In this document: positions 1-9,539 of the stretch, one piece after another
Numbering within the stretch: the first letter of the stretch is position 1
Layout of the letters: every line of letters begins with the position of its first letter
Assembly: GCA_965205545.1 (NCBI GenBank)
Contig: OZ242170.1
Span: 3,100,001 to 3,164,000, forward strand
Length of the DNA: 64,000 nucleotides
Origin: Bin55 sp965205545
GTDB taxonomy: Bacteria > Pseudomonadota > Gammaproteobacteria > Pseudomonadales > Azotimanducaceae
Direction of reading: 5' to 3'
Made by a program: the position numbers and the translations under genes
The notes under the pieces: model-generated
What the model saw: only the letters and a program-made list of their open reading frames with translations
What the model was told of the DNA's origin: nothing
Databases searched by the model: none

Positions 1-1100
1 TTCCGGAAACATGGCCCATTGGATCGGGACGATCTCTGCAAGGTGTTTACCGTATGGCGGCTGATGATTTCGTCATTTATGAGCAAGGTCATGGAAGCGC
101 CCAGTTTGACTACAGAACAATCGAGAAACTGGGTTCCCCAGAGTCGAGAGATTGGCTGAATTTCGAGGCTGACACTGCCGAGGAAACTATCGAGCTCGTG
201 CGTGATGCTGGCCACGACTTCAATCTCGACGAATACCTTGCTGGAAGGCAAACGCCAGTCTATTTTGGTAGCGCGTTGCAGAACTTCGGAGTCTCGGAGC
301 TTCTTGATCGGTTTGTTGACATCGCTCCCTCTCCACGACCTCGAGAAACCGACTCAGGCACTATCGAGCCCGATTTTGAAAAGCTGACAGGCTTTGTGTT
401 CAAGATTCAGGCAAACATGGTTCCCAAGCACAGAGACCGTATTGCATTCATGAGAATCTGCTCTGGCACCTATCGAAAAGGCATGCAAATGAAGCATGTA
501 CGGTTGGGCAAGAACGTCAAGGTAGCGGATGCTGTGACATTCATGGCGGGGGACAGAGCTCAAGTTGAAGAAGCATATGCAGGGGACATAATCGGATTGC
601 ACAACCATGGAACCATCAGAATTGGTGATACGTTCACTGAAGGCGACTCCATCTCGTTTCGAGGGATTCCAAACTTTGCGCCAGAGATCTTTCGTCGCGT
701 TCGCATTCGGGACCCCTTGCATTCGAAGAGATTGAAGAACGGCATTCGCCAATTGTCAGAGGAAGGCGCGACTCAAGTTTTCTCGCCCCTCAACAATCAA
801 GACATCATTGTTGGAGCGGTCGGTTCGCTCCAATTCGATCTGGTGGCGTTTCGATTGCTAGAGGAATACGGAGCCGATTGCCTGTATGAGCCGTGCCAAA
901 TTCACACGGTTCGTTGGGTAAGCTCAGAGGATCCCATAGTCTTTGAAGATTTCTGCGCTCGAACCCGATCCCAATTGGCACGGGATGGCGATGATCGCTT
1001 GACGTTGCTCGCTACGTCGCGTCCCAACTTGCAGCTCTTAGAGGAGCGATGGCCCGACATCACCTTTGCGACTACTCGAGAACATGCTGCAGCTGGCTAG
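1..1100 (+). CDS. prfC: Peptide chain release factor 3 (C-terminal part; start lies outside window)
   Basis: RF3 is a cytosolic GTPase that removes RF1 or RF2 from the ribosome after peptide release. The reading frame is open from base 3, so the first ~150 residues, with the G-domain P-loop, are missing to the left. About 365 residues are visible against ~530 in the E. coli protein. Family-specific stretches are readable: WPIGSGRSLQGVY at the left edge, FKIQANMVPKHRDRIAFMR in domain II, GIPNFAPEIFRR and VGAVGSLQFD in domain III. It ends with a REHAAAG tail close to the usual RF3 terminus. The SirB1-like gene follows about 60 bases downstream on the same strand. Identity is secure; nothing about regulation is visible because the promoter is outside the window. 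Confidence 0.96.
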   Translation, partial: PETWPIGSGRSLQGVYRMAADDFVIYEQGHGSAQFDYRTIEKLGSPESRDWLNFEADTAEETIELVRDAGHDFNLDEYLAGRQTPVYFGSALQNFGVSELLDRFVDIAPSPRPRETDSGTIEPDFEKLTGFVFKIQANMVPKHRDRIAFMRICSGTYRKGMQMKHVRLGKNVKVADAVTFMAGDRAQVEEAYAGDIIGLHNHGTIRIGDTFTEGDSISFRGIPNFAPEIFRRVRIRDPLHSKRLKNGIRQLSEEGATQVFSPLNNQDIIVGAVGSLQFDLVAFRLLEEYGADCLYEPCQIHTVRWVSSEDPIVFEDFCARTRSQLARDGDDRLTLLATSRPNLQLLEERWPDITFATTREHAAAG

Positions 1101-1163
1101 TGGTAGTTACGCTGGCGTAGAATTCTCTGGTTGATTCGAGCTGCATGGGAATTGCGTTGGCAT

Positions 1164-1952
1164 ATGTTAGGGAGTCCTTCCTCTGCTGATTTGCCACTAA
1201 GGGACCAACTTCTCCACGTAGTAGGTCCTGAGGTTAATCCCATTGAAGTGGCCATCACGGTTGCGCAGATCATTGATGCTTCGGTCAATGCGGACCATGT
1301 AAGGCGCGAAATCCGAAATTTGACCGAGCAAGTCCCAAAAAGGAATGTCACCGAATTGGTGGCATCATTGCGACTACAGGGATTCACTGGAGAACGACGC
1401 AATCCCGATCCAGTTGACAATTCCCGTATCGATCAAGCACTTCGGTACAAAATAGCAAACCCAATAACGCTGGCCATGGTTGTGATTGGAGTTGCCAAGT
1501 ACTTGGATATTGAATGCCATGGGGTCAATTTTCCGCAGCATTTCTTGGCACAGGTGAATGGTGAGCTAATTGATCCATTGCAAATGGAGATTGTTGCCGT
1601 CTCGGATTTAAAGTCATGGGCCAAGAGCCATGGAATACCGGACACGAACCTCTTTGCTCGAGCTTCGAATGCAGACATTGCCATTCGGATGTTGAATAAC
1701 GTTTTCGCCGCATTGGAAGTAAGAACAAATCCACTGGAGGCGCTTATTGTTCTGGACTACAAGGCTTTGCTATTGCCCACTCAAACAGAAGTGCTGATGG
1801 AGCGAGCACGCGTTTGGTTGGAAGTTGGAGAAATTGGAATGGCTAGGGAGTTGCTTGGCGAAGCACTGAACTCAACCAGTCGCGACCATATCAAAGAGCG
1901 GATCCGGCGACGTCTTCTTAGCTTGACTGCAGGCAACGAAACGATCAACTGA
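1164..1952 (+). CDS. SirB1-like protein (transglutaminase-like fold plus TPR)
   Basis: The predicted protein of ~262 aa has the SirB1 family layout. An N-terminal helical region leads into a transglutaminase-like core, recognisable by ANPITLAMVVIGVAKYLDIE, GVNFPQHFLAQ and the IDP segment that follows. A short TPR-like tail comes next (ALIVLDYKALLLP, ARVWLEVGEIGMARELLGEAL). SirB1 proteins are widespread in gammaproteobacteria and their biochemical role is not established. I chose the ATG at 1164; a TTG at 1131 would add 11 residues and cannot be excluded. The gene probably belongs to the same transcript as prfC. The usual partner genes prmC and prfA are not in this window. Confidence 0.75.
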   Translation: MLGSPSSADLPLRDQLLHVVGPEVNPIEVAITVAQIIDASVNADHVRREIRNLTEQVPKRNVTELVASLRLQGFTGERRNPDPVDNSRIDQALRYKIANPITLAMVVIGVAKYLDIECHGVNFPQHFLAQVNGELIDPLQMEIVAVSDLKSWAKSHGIPDTNLFARASNADIAIRMLNNVFAALEVRTNPLEALIVLDYKALLLPTQTEVLMERARVWLEVGEIGMARELLGEALNSTSRDHIKERIRRRLLSLTAGNETIN

Positions 1953-1976
1953 GGAAACGGCCGTTTGCCCAGAATC

Positions 1977-3845
1977 TTAGTCGGATTGTGCTGGTTGCAT
2001 GTCTTCGTAGGGATTACCCATTGCCAAGTTGATTGCCTTGCCAAATCCGGGTACGCGAATGGAGGTGGAATCGATTGCTAGATCCTCTCCTTCGAGCACG
2101 TCCTCGCCAAATTTGTAAATCGAAGGAATTCCATCTGTTGTGGCGCGCTGGTCGTAGCTGCAGATTTCTTCGAAGACCTTCTCGTTCTTTTTTGCATGTT
2201 CAAGCATTTTTCGCTTCCCATGCCTTGATTCAAGCATTTTGTGTGTGACTGACGGAGATAGAACCACGCCCGTTGCATTGTTCCCACCAAAACCCTTTGA
2301 ATTTACCAATGCCACTTCCAGTCCACTCTTTGGATCGAGTTCCATGTGTTGCGAATCTATGTGCAGATTGCTGTGGAATACATCGTCAGCAATGTGGTCG
2401 ATGGTCGATATCCCTGGTAGCCAGCCGTATTTCCACGTTCCAAGTACGGAGGTCATTTGATCGCCGGACGCCGCGGCAAGGGTATGCCCCAAAAATGCTT
2501 TGACCGCTGCGACAGGCCACTTTTCAATGTTGAAGACTCTTGCCAATTCGTTGAGGATATGCGATTCGGTAACACGGTTCTGTGGCGTACCGGTTCCATG
2601 AGCGTGGATACATGATCGGGATCGGACGGCATTTTCTCCTAGGATTGCCCTCGATAGAGCCAAGGCTTTGCCTACGGTCAAATAGTTGCCTGCTCCAGGA
2701 CTGGGAATGGATTTCTTGAATCCGTCAGCGTTGATAAAGACTGAAGGAACTGATCCATAAATTTGTGCACCGAGTTCCAATGCCAATTCTTCATCCATAA
2801 GGACTAGGTAGACGCCTGCCTCCGCTAGAGTGAATCCTGCGTTGGACGAAAAGGGACGGCAGGCGCGACGATTGTCGGCCACGTCGGAGCCATCAAGTTC
2901 CATCAACGCCTCATCTTCAGCTACGGCGCCCATGATTCGATAGGCTTCGACAATCTCTGCCGTGATGGGAGCCTCAGCTCCTCCTACCATAGCGACCCTC
3001 TTGCCTCCATGCCGAATTTCATCTACGCCCTGTTTAACGTTGTAGAGAAAAGTCGCGCATGCACCGATAATCCCTCCGGTTCCGCCCATCGATCCCAACA
3101 CATAGGCATTTACGAAATCAGCTGGCATCTCAGAAAGACCCAGCGCGATTTGTTTGGATGTTGGTCGCTTGCCGCGGTATGGAGCTTGAAGCATTCCGCC
3201 GTTGCCGTTGGCGTCGAGTTGACCCATCGCACTGCCCGCGAATACAGCCATTTCATCCGGGCCCACGGAATGGCGAATTGTCTCCCACGGAATTCCAACA
3301 GAGTGAGCGGCATCCGAAGCGCTCACAATAGTTACCTGCAGTCCGCGTGGGTGATTACGAGAGGGATAGGTCGCTGCTGGATCAAATCCAGTGGGCAGTT
3401 GCCCCGCTGAGGTTACCCGCGCAACCTTCCTGTCAGGAAACAAGACTGGCGTCTCACCTTGAACTTCAACCTCAATCTTGCCGTTGGCACTTGACTTTAC
3501 CGACCAGTTGTCCGGGATAGATTCAGGAAGTTGGCGTACCGGAACAGCGAATCGGATCGCATCCCCGTTGCGGGCAAGAATCGTGGATGATTTGTGAAAG
3601 TCACAATCATTTATGTCGTAGAGTTCAATCTTGCGCACCAGCGTATGATTGAGAATGTAGTCGCGACTGCTTTGGTCTTCATTGGTTGCGGAAAGCCCCA
3701 TTAAGCCTCGCAGGGATGCGAATGTCTCGTCGGAGGCTGCACAAGGCAGCGAGTCAATTACTGTACGACGATAGGCATGGTGGCAGGAGACTCTCCCGGC
3801 AGGATTAACACCTCCGAAACCCACTATAACAGGCAATCGGTTCAA
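1977..3845 (-). CDS. fabY: Beta-ketoacyl-ACP synthase, FabY type
   Basis: This 622-aa ketoacyl synthase matches the long FabY class, which in Pseudomonas starts fatty-acid synthesis by condensing acetyl-CoA with malonyl-ACP. That class begins with a similar RLPVIVGFGG segment and is likewise ~630 aa, much longer than FabB/FabF (~410 aa). The catalytic residues are visible: Cys in GACATFLYN, His in HAHGTGTPQNRVTE, and the second His in KAFLGHTLAAASG. The glycine-rich NSKGFGGNNATG motif lies near the C-terminus. The start is a TTG at 3845 preceded by GGAGG at good spacing. The fused carboxylase at 4650 could supply malonyl-CoA, but that link is inferred from proximity only. FabY versus another long KAS is the main uncertainty. 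Confidence 0.85.
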   Translation of the reverse strand: MNRLPVIVGFGGVNPAGRVSCHHAYRRTVIDSLPCAASDETFASLRGLMGLSATNEDQSSRDYILNHTLVRKIELYDINDCDFHKSSTILARNGDAIRFAVPVRQLPESIPDNWSVKSSANGKIEVEVQGETPVLFPDRKVARVTSAGQLPTGFDPAATYPSRNHPRGLQVTIVSASDAAHSVGIPWETIRHSVGPDEMAVFAGSAMGQLDANGNGGMLQAPYRGKRPTSKQIALGLSEMPADFVNAYVLGSMGGTGGIIGACATFLYNVKQGVDEIRHGGKRVAMVGGAEAPITAEIVEAYRIMGAVAEDEALMELDGSDVADNRRACRPFSSNAGFTLAEAGVYLVLMDEELALELGAQIYGSVPSVFINADGFKKSIPSPGAGNYLTVGKALALSRAILGENAVRSRSCIHAHGTGTPQNRVTESHILNELARVFNIEKWPVAAVKAFLGHTLAAASGDQMTSVLGTWKYGWLPGISTIDHIADDVFHSNLHIDSQHMELDPKSGLEVALVNSKGFGGNNATGVVLSPSVTHKMLESRHGKRKMLEHAKKNEKVFEEICSYDQRATTDGIPSIYKFGEDVLEGEDLAIDSTSIRVPGFGKAINLAMGNPYEDMQPAQSD

Positions 3846-4017
3846 GTAAGCAATCCTCCCCCCTCCGACGGATTGTTACTCCACATCAATCGATCCTGCA
3901 TGGCTTCTCATATAGCGCAATTGCCTACATTGTAAGTGGTCATGAGAGCTAGAACGGGCAATTCTCGCACAGTCTCAATTTGACATCTTGTGAAGATGTG
4001 ATGCGCAATGACCTGTC

Positions 4018-4521
4018 TTACAGAGCTTTGAATTTGGAACTAAGTTCTGCAAAGTTGCAGGGCTTGTGAGAGGCGTCCAGCTGTTGTCGCAGGATTTGCT
4101 CCCATGCCAATCTGCAAGCGCCAGTAGATCCTGGCAGCGCAAAGATCACGGTGGAATTTGCGAGTCCGGCAACGGCTCTGGACTGTATGGTGGATGTCCC
4201 AATGTCTTCATAGGACAAATTCCGAAACAGTTCACCAAAGCCTTCGACAACTTTGTCGAACAACGGTATTAGCGCTTCGGGAGTGCTGTCACGTCCACCA
4301 AATCCTGTGCCTCCAGTTGTTAAAATGACGTCAATACTTTTGTCAGCAATCCATTTTGATACGACTGCGCGGATGAGGTAGCGATCGTCTACCACTATAT
4401 CCGTGTCAACCAATTTATGGCCATCTTGCTTGATGGCATCTCTCAGAAAAGCACCCGAAGTATCCGTTTCCACTGACCTTGTATCTGAGACCGTGAGTAC
4501 GGCGATGTTTAGTTGGTGCAT
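4018..4521 (-). CDS. moaB: Molybdenum cofactor biosynthesis protein MoaB
   Basis: This is a 167-aa MogA/MoaB-family protein of the size typical for MoaB (~170 aa). Members bind molybdopterin and act in adenylylation during molybdenum cofactor synthesis. Diagnostic segments are LTVSDTRS near the N-terminus, ILTTGGTGFGGRD (the GGTG loop) at residues ~100-112, and the IFALPGSTGACRLAWEQIL helix. No other molybdenum cofactor gene is in the window, so it appears isolated. It is divergent from the large carboxylase at 4650, with ~130 bases between the two starts. A 7-bp hairpin lies just past the stop (3983-3999) but has no following T run. Confidence 0.9.
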   Translation of the reverse strand: MHQLNIAVLTVSDTRSVETDTSGAFLRDAIKQDGHKLVDTDIVVDDRYLIRAVVSKWIADKSIDVILTTGGTGFGGRDSTPEALIPLFDKVVEGFGELFRNLSYEDIGTSTIQSRAVAGLANSTVIFALPGSTGACRLAWEQILRQQLDASHKPCNFAELSSKFKAL

Positions 4522-4552
4522 GAATTAAAAGGATTTACAAACCGTGCGTAGG

Positions 4553-4581
4553 TTGATTAATCGAATACACAATGATATATC
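4553..4581 (+). promoter_or_regulatory. Candidate sigma70 promoter for the fused carboxylase
   Basis: TTGATT at 4553-4558 and TATATC at 4576-4581 are separated by 17 bases. This is an acceptable sigma70-like pair about 70 bases upstream of the TTG start at 4650, in the divergent gap after moaB. Each hexamer matches the consensus at about four positions, so this is a suggestion based on position and spacing. Confidence 0.3.
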
Positions 4582-4649
4582 CTTTACTTTCTTGTCTAAG
4601 TCACAAACTATTGGATCGTGACCAAATTGCAATTTGGAAATAGGAAACC

Positions 4650-7600
4650 TTGAACATCGAAAGACTTTTTCTTAGTGCGGAACGGCTTGCTCAGGAGTCC
4701 CTATTGCTTGCGACTGCCGACCCAGAATCGGAATATGCTGTCCAAGGGTTGCTAAGTGACAAGGACGTTCAATCCCACCTCACTGCACTAGAGCGCATGG
4801 ACATCGACAGCTACATAGAAGCTGTTGTGGCTCCTGCCGAGATGCCCAATCGCATGGCGGCATCCGATGTAGTCCCGTTGCTTGGGTCGGTGATTCATGC
4901 AACAAATCGAGCTGCGTATTTCGATGCTCTTGTCGAAATGGAATTTGATGAAGATGTCCGCACGGTTGGATTTGTCGCTCAAGACAGAACTCACCGAAAC
5001 GGCGAGTGGGGTCCGGCAGAGCATTCACTTGCCGCAGACTTCGTTCAGTCGTGCGCTCGTCGGGCTATTCCGATTGTCAGTTTGATGGATACCCCTGGGG
5101 CCGCCGCTGACGAAGAAGCCAATCGCGGCAATCAAGCGCACAGCATTTCACGCTTGATCGCTGTGATGTCTGATGTCGACGTGCCCAATATCGGGATCAT
5201 TTTTGGAATTGGCTATTCGGGCGGCGCCATTCCGCTGGCGGCAAGCAACATGATTCTCTCGGTCCGTGATGGACTGTTCAGCACGATTCAACCTCGGGGA
5301 CTTGCAAGCATTGCGCGGCGACTGAATCTGTCATGGCAGGAGTGTGCAAAGCACGTCGGTCTCTCCCCGTACGAATTGTTGCGCCAGGGCAATATTGATG
5401 GAATTGTTGATTACGTTCCTGGAGAGACGGGAGAGAAACTTGAGAATCTCCGACAGGCTATCGTCACGGGGATAGGTTCCATCGAAGCAAGCACCAAGGC
5501 GTTTGTAGCTCAGGAACGTATGTTTCTCTCAGAATATGAGCACGTTCTTGATCGATACCTATTTCCCACCGAGCGCATGAGACAGACAGAGAGTGCTTCG
5601 CTCTTTGAGTTTGTCGAGAATCCAACAGACTATCTAAACGTTTTTGGTTTGGCGTATCGGTACTGCAGATTTCTTCGAGTGCGCAGGAGGATCAAATCCA
5701 CAGGCAAAGGCCAATATGGACGACTCGCACAACGCGAAATTCCAGAAGGGGAGCTTTCAGTACGACTTGATCAGGACCGCCGCCGAACTTTTTTGAGGTG
5801 GCTGCAGGATCCTGACAGGATCGTCTACGACGACACTCTTAGAAGAGCTTGGCGGGCGTACGTAACAGCTAGGGCAGCAGTTGGCGAAACTCGGGGACGA
5901 TTGGGCCGGTTGCTGCTTGGAGAACCCAAAAAGAACTTTGAGAGTGCAACGAACACGCTCATGTCCGTTGTGGGCTCGTACTTGATGAATCGGTGGAAGA
6001 CGGATAGTGCAGGCAACTTGATGTCGCTAATCGACTATCTGCAGAACGAAACAGCTAGTTTGGATTTCATTGATGCGCAGAGCATTGTCAGTCCCCGAAT
6101 ATTGTTGCGTTCCATCGCCACCGATCAAGTGTTGGGTCCCATACTGCGTGAGCGGTTTACCCATTACGGAAGAAAGCTCCTTGGCCGTGTTGGCGTCGAG
6201 GAGATGTCCGAGACACAGTTGGCTGAACATTTGGCCATTGAGCTGAATCTGGTCATTACAGGTGAACATCTCCATATAGAAGAATCCTCAACTACATCAG
6301 ACGGCACTTCACTTGTGGTATCTCAATCAAGTACCGCGTACAACAGGAGCGTACTGGACGAACGATTTGGAGATCACTTTCAAGGGGCCTCTACTGAGAT
6401 CGCAGAGACTGCGGGACAAGCGGATGGAATTGCGACAGTATTGGACATCATTCGTGAACCAGAGCTTCGCCCCTTGTTTCTCAAGGAACTGCAGCATCTA
6501 GTCGTCTTCAATGCCATTTACGACGAGACTCTAACGAATCTCAAGGAAATCGCGGTTGAGGCAAAGAACACTCAGTCGTTGGAACGTGCAACGGTACGGA
6601 AGCTCCTGCGGGATTCCGTTCGAAAGACCGTACGTGCAAATCAAGGCCAAGGTTTGCCGGACGAATTGGACATGGACACCTTCCTTGACGGTTTCTGCGA
6701 GTGGTACTACAGATTTCAATCGACTGCCGGACTTCGTAAGTTCCTGCTTGCCGTGGAAGAATGGAAGAAGACCAGTTATCCGCATATTTCGGACACACTA
6801 CTGGTTATTGTTACTTTCTTCTTCCAAAACCTCTTGGTTTCGCTGCTAGCGAGTGAATTGGAAGGCAAACGCTACAGCGGACGCATAACTCCGCGCAACA
6901 TTGGACGCAAGAAAGATTTCTGGAATCGCCTAAACAATGCCTATAGAGATTTGCAGATTCAAGAAGTACTCATTGAGTACAAGAAGTCTCGGTCCACTAG
7001 CTACGAAGCATTTCGCGACGAGTTTTTCAATGACTTCGAGGAACTGTTCGAGGATCAATTAAGCAGCGACCCGTGCGAGTTTCCAGGATTCCGACTAGCA
7101 ATAGAAGCCGCTCTCGAGCAAGACAGGCCTCCATGCGGCATTGTCACAGGCGTCGGAAACTTTAAAGGAATTGAAGGCGGATTGCGGGTAGGAGTTGTAC
7201 TTTCGAACTCTTCCTTCCAAGCTGGCGCATTCGACATGGCCAGCGCTGAAAAGTTTTGCAGGCTTCTCCTAACCTGCGCTGAGGAGAAGCTACCACTCAT
7301 CTGCTTCATTTCCTCCGGAGGAATGCAGACGAAAGAAGGGGCAGGGGCACTTTTCTCCATGGCGGCCATCAATGACAGGATTACCCATTTTGTGCGGGAT
7401 TACGACCTGCCAGTCGTAGTTTTTGGCTATGGGGATTGCACCGGCGGAGCGCAAGCAAGCTTTGTGACGCACCCACTGGTGCATACTTACTACCTATCCG
7501 GAACTAGCATGCCCTTTGCTGGACAGATAGTAGTTCCGAGTTATCTGCCTCTCGATTCGATTTTGTCGAATTATCTGGTATCCGTTCCCGGCGCGATGCA

Positions 7601-9539
7601 AGGACTGGTGAAACACCCGTTCTACGACGATCTGGATACGGACTTGTGCAATATCGACAGCGACATTCCAGTGCCGGATGTAACCATAGTGGACGTGGTC
7701 GCTGGAGTGATGGAGGGATCGCTTTCGGCTGTACGTACAGCTCAACTTCCTGCACAACAACGAACGATAAGCGCAGAGCTCCTCTACAGACCAGTCGAGC
7801 GAGTTCTTGTCCATGCTCGTGGCTGTGCCGCAGTAAAGATTGTTCGGGTAGCTCAGAAACTTGGTATCGAGGTTGTGCTTGTTCAGTCAGATCCGGATAT
7901 GGAGTCGGTCGCTTCGGACATGGTGGCTGATCAAGAAAAGGTCATTTGCATTGGAGGTAGCACACCCGACGAGAGCTACCTCAACGCGCGGTCAGTCTTG
8001 GCGATAGCCGAAAATGCAGAAGTAGACTCGTTGCATCCTGGAATCGGATTTCTTTCTGAAAATAGCCAGTTCGCCGGACTGGCTCGATCTCATGGAATCA
8101 ACTTCATAGGTCCGCCAGTGGCCAGCATGGAGACCATGGGAAACAAGTCGAACGCCATCACCACAGCAATGCGATTGGGCGTCCCAGTTGTCCCAGGAAG
8201 CCACGGGATTGTGACAGATATCGATCAAGCAGCACTGATGGCTGAGGAAATCGGTTATCCAGTGCTCATAAAGGCAGTCCACGGCGGCGGCGGCAAGGGC
8301 ATTCAGTTGGTAGAGTCACCCGAGAAGTTTCACGAGTCCTTTCAACGGGTTTCCGTAGAAGCGCGTGCAGCATTTGGGAGCAGCGACGTCTATCTAGAAC
8401 GCTATATAACGGATTTGAGACACATCGAAGCTCAGATTCTTCGCGACAAGTTTGGCAATACGAAAGTACTTGGCATTCGCGACTGCAGTGTTCAGCGAAA
8501 CAAACAGAAGATTTTTGAGGAGTCTGGATCGACCATGCTGCCGAAGAGATTTCTGGAGCAAATCCATCGAGATAGCGTTGCCATTGCAGATCAAGTTGAG
8601 TATGTAGGTGCAGGCACTCTAGAGTTCATCTATGACGTACAGGCGGACAGTTGCTACTTCATGGAGATGAACACAAGACTTCAGGTGGAGCATCCGGTAA
8701 CTGAATTGGTGTCGGGCGTTGACATCGTGGGCCAGCAATTTTCCATTGCTGGCGGCGAAACCATCGACGATCTCACGGTCGAACAGAAGGGCTATGCAAT
8801 TGAAGCTCGTGTCAATGCGGAGCGCGTAGTCCGTGATGCAGACGGCGCACTCGTGTTCCAGTCAAGTGCCGGCCAGATTACGAAATGCAAGTTCCCCAAA
8901 GACCTGAAAGTGGATGTGATAACTATCGCCGCCACGGGAAAATTCATTTCTCCCTACTACGACAGCATGATCGCGCAGGTCATAGCCCATGGTTCCGATC
9001 GAGCTTCTGCAGCGCGCCGTTTGAGGAGCTTTCTGTCTAAGGTACAAATTGAAGGAATTGGAACGAATATTGCCTTGTTATGTAGAGTGTTGGAAGACTC
9101 GGTCTTTCTTGAGGGTGAATATACAACCGACTATCTACCCGAATTCCTCAATCGTATTGACGCAGATTCGCTCATTTCGGAGATGGAATCCACAATGGGC
9201 GATCAATCGTCAAGCATCGATGCTTCGGCCATTGCGATTGAAGGAAGCGAAGAGCTCAAGGTTCTCGCGCCAACCACTGGCATCTTCTACTTGAAGCCGA
9301 CTCCTGCGGAGAGCGACTACGTTCAACACAATGAATGCATTCGCACTGACCACACACTATGCCAGATTGAAGCGTTCAAGGTCTTCACACCCTTGAAGCT
9401 GCGAGATTTGAACGTAGGGGCAAGTCCTTTCTACCCGGAGGATAAAGACTACAGGATTACCAGAATCAATGTTTCCTCAGGACAACAAGTCAATGCAGGA
9501 GATCTATTGTTCGTTGTCGAACCTCAGGCAGCGCCCTGA
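4650..9539 (+). CDS. Giant single-chain acyl-CoA/acetyl-CoA carboxylase (CT-alpha, CT-beta, BC and BCCP domains)
   Basis: This 1629-aa polypeptide carries every activity of a biotin-dependent acyl-CoA carboxylase. An AccA-like carboxyltransferase half lies at ~100-270 (SLMDTPGAAADEE, GIGYSGGAIPLA). A ~550-aa segment with no recognised family follows. An AccD-like half is at ~835-1000 (ICFISSGGMQTKEG, CTGGAQASF). Biotin carboxylase is at ~1050-1505 (HPGIGFLSEN, HGGGGKGIQLVE, MEMNTRLQVEHPVTE). A biotinyl domain is at ~1535-1629. The probable biotin-accepting lysine is in EAFKV instead of the usual EAMKM, and an extra stretch follows it. The order CT-alpha, CT-beta, BC, BCCP differs from eukaryotic ACC (BC, BCCP, CT). 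Start is TTG; the substrate is not readable from sequence. It overlaps the convergent permease gene by 16 bases. Confidence 0.88.
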   Translation: MNIERLFLSAERLAQESLLLATADPESEYAVQGLLSDKDVQSHLTALERMDIDSYIEAVVAPAEMPNRMAASDVVPLLGSVIHATNRAAYFDALVEMEFDEDVRTVGFVAQDRTHRNGEWGPAEHSLAADFVQSCARRAIPIVSLMDTPGAAADEEANRGNQAHSISRLIAVMSDVDVPNIGIIFGIGYSGGAIPLAASNMILSVRDGLFSTIQPRGLASIARRLNLSWQECAKHVGLSPYELLRQGNIDGIVDYVPGETGEKLENLRQAIVTGIGSIEASTKAFVAQERMFLSEYEHVLDRYLFPTERMRQTESASLFEFVENPTDYLNVFGLAYRYCRFLRVRRRIKSTGKGQYGRLAQREIPEGELSVRLDQDRRRTFLRWLQDPDRIVYDDTLRRAWRAYVTARAAVGETRGRLGRLLLGEPKKNFESATNTLMSVVGSYLMNRWKTDSAGNLMSLIDYLQNETASLDFIDAQSIVSPRILLRSIATDQVLGPILRERFTHYGRKLLGRVGVEEMSETQLAEHLAIELNLVITGEHLHIEESSTTSDGTSLVVSQSSTAYNRSVLDERFGDHFQGASTEIAETAGQADGIATVLDIIREPELRPLFLKELQHLVVFNAIYDETLTNLKEIAVEAKNTQSLERATVRKLLRDSVRKTVRANQGQGLPDELDMDTFLDGFCEWYYRFQSTAGLRKFLLAVEEWKKTSYPHISDTLLVIVTFFFQNLLVSLLASELEGKRYSGRITPRNIGRKKDFWNRLNNAYRDLQIQEVLIEYKKSRSTSYEAFRDEFFNDFEELFEDQLSSDPCEFPGFRLAIEAALEQDRPPCGIVTGVGNFKGIEGGLRVGVVLSNSSFQAGAFDMASAEKFCRLLLTCAEEKLPLICFISSGGMQTKEGAGALFSMAAINDRITHFVRDYDLPVVVFGYGDCTGGAQASFVTHPLVHTYYLSGTSMPFAGQIVVPSYLPLDSILSNYLVSVPGAMQGLVKHPFYDDLDTDLCNIDSDIPVPDVTIVDVVAGVMEGSLSAVRTAQLPAQQRTISAELLYRPVERVLVHARGCAAVKIVRVAQKLGIEVVLVQSDPDMESVASDMVADQEKVICIGGSTPDESYLNARSVLAIAENAEVDSLHPGIGFLSENSQFAGLARSHGINFIGPPVASMETMGNKSNAITTAMRLGVPVVPGSHGIVTDIDQAALMAEEIGYPVLIKAVHGGGGKGIQLVESPEKFHESFQRVSVEARAAFGSSDVYLERYITDLRHIEAQILRDKFGNTKVLGIRDCSVQRNKQKIFEESGSTMLPKRFLEQIHRDSVAIADQVEYVGAGTLEFIYDVQADSCYFMEMNTRLQVEHPVTELVSGVDIVGQQFSIAGGETIDDLTVEQKGYAIEARVNAERVVRDADGALVFQSSAGQITKCKFPKDLKVDVITIAATGKFISPYYDSMIAQVIAHGSDRASAARRLRSFLSKVQIEGIGTNIALLCRVLEDSVFLEGEYTTDYLPEFLNRIDADSLISEMESTMGDQSSSIDASAIAIEGSEELKVLAPTTGIFYLKPTPAESDYVQHNECIRTDHTLCQIEAFKVFTPLKLRDLNVGASPFYPEDKDYRITRINVSSGQQVNAGDLLFVVEPQAAP

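Noticed and set aside
3009..3410. Plus-strand open frame of 133 codons opposite fabY
   Set aside because: It lies antisense to conserved ketoacyl synthase sequence and has no coding features of its own.
3983..3999. 7-bp hairpin ACATCTT-GTG-AAGATGT after moaB as a terminator
   Set aside because: Neither strand has a T run after the stem, so an intrinsic terminator is not supported.
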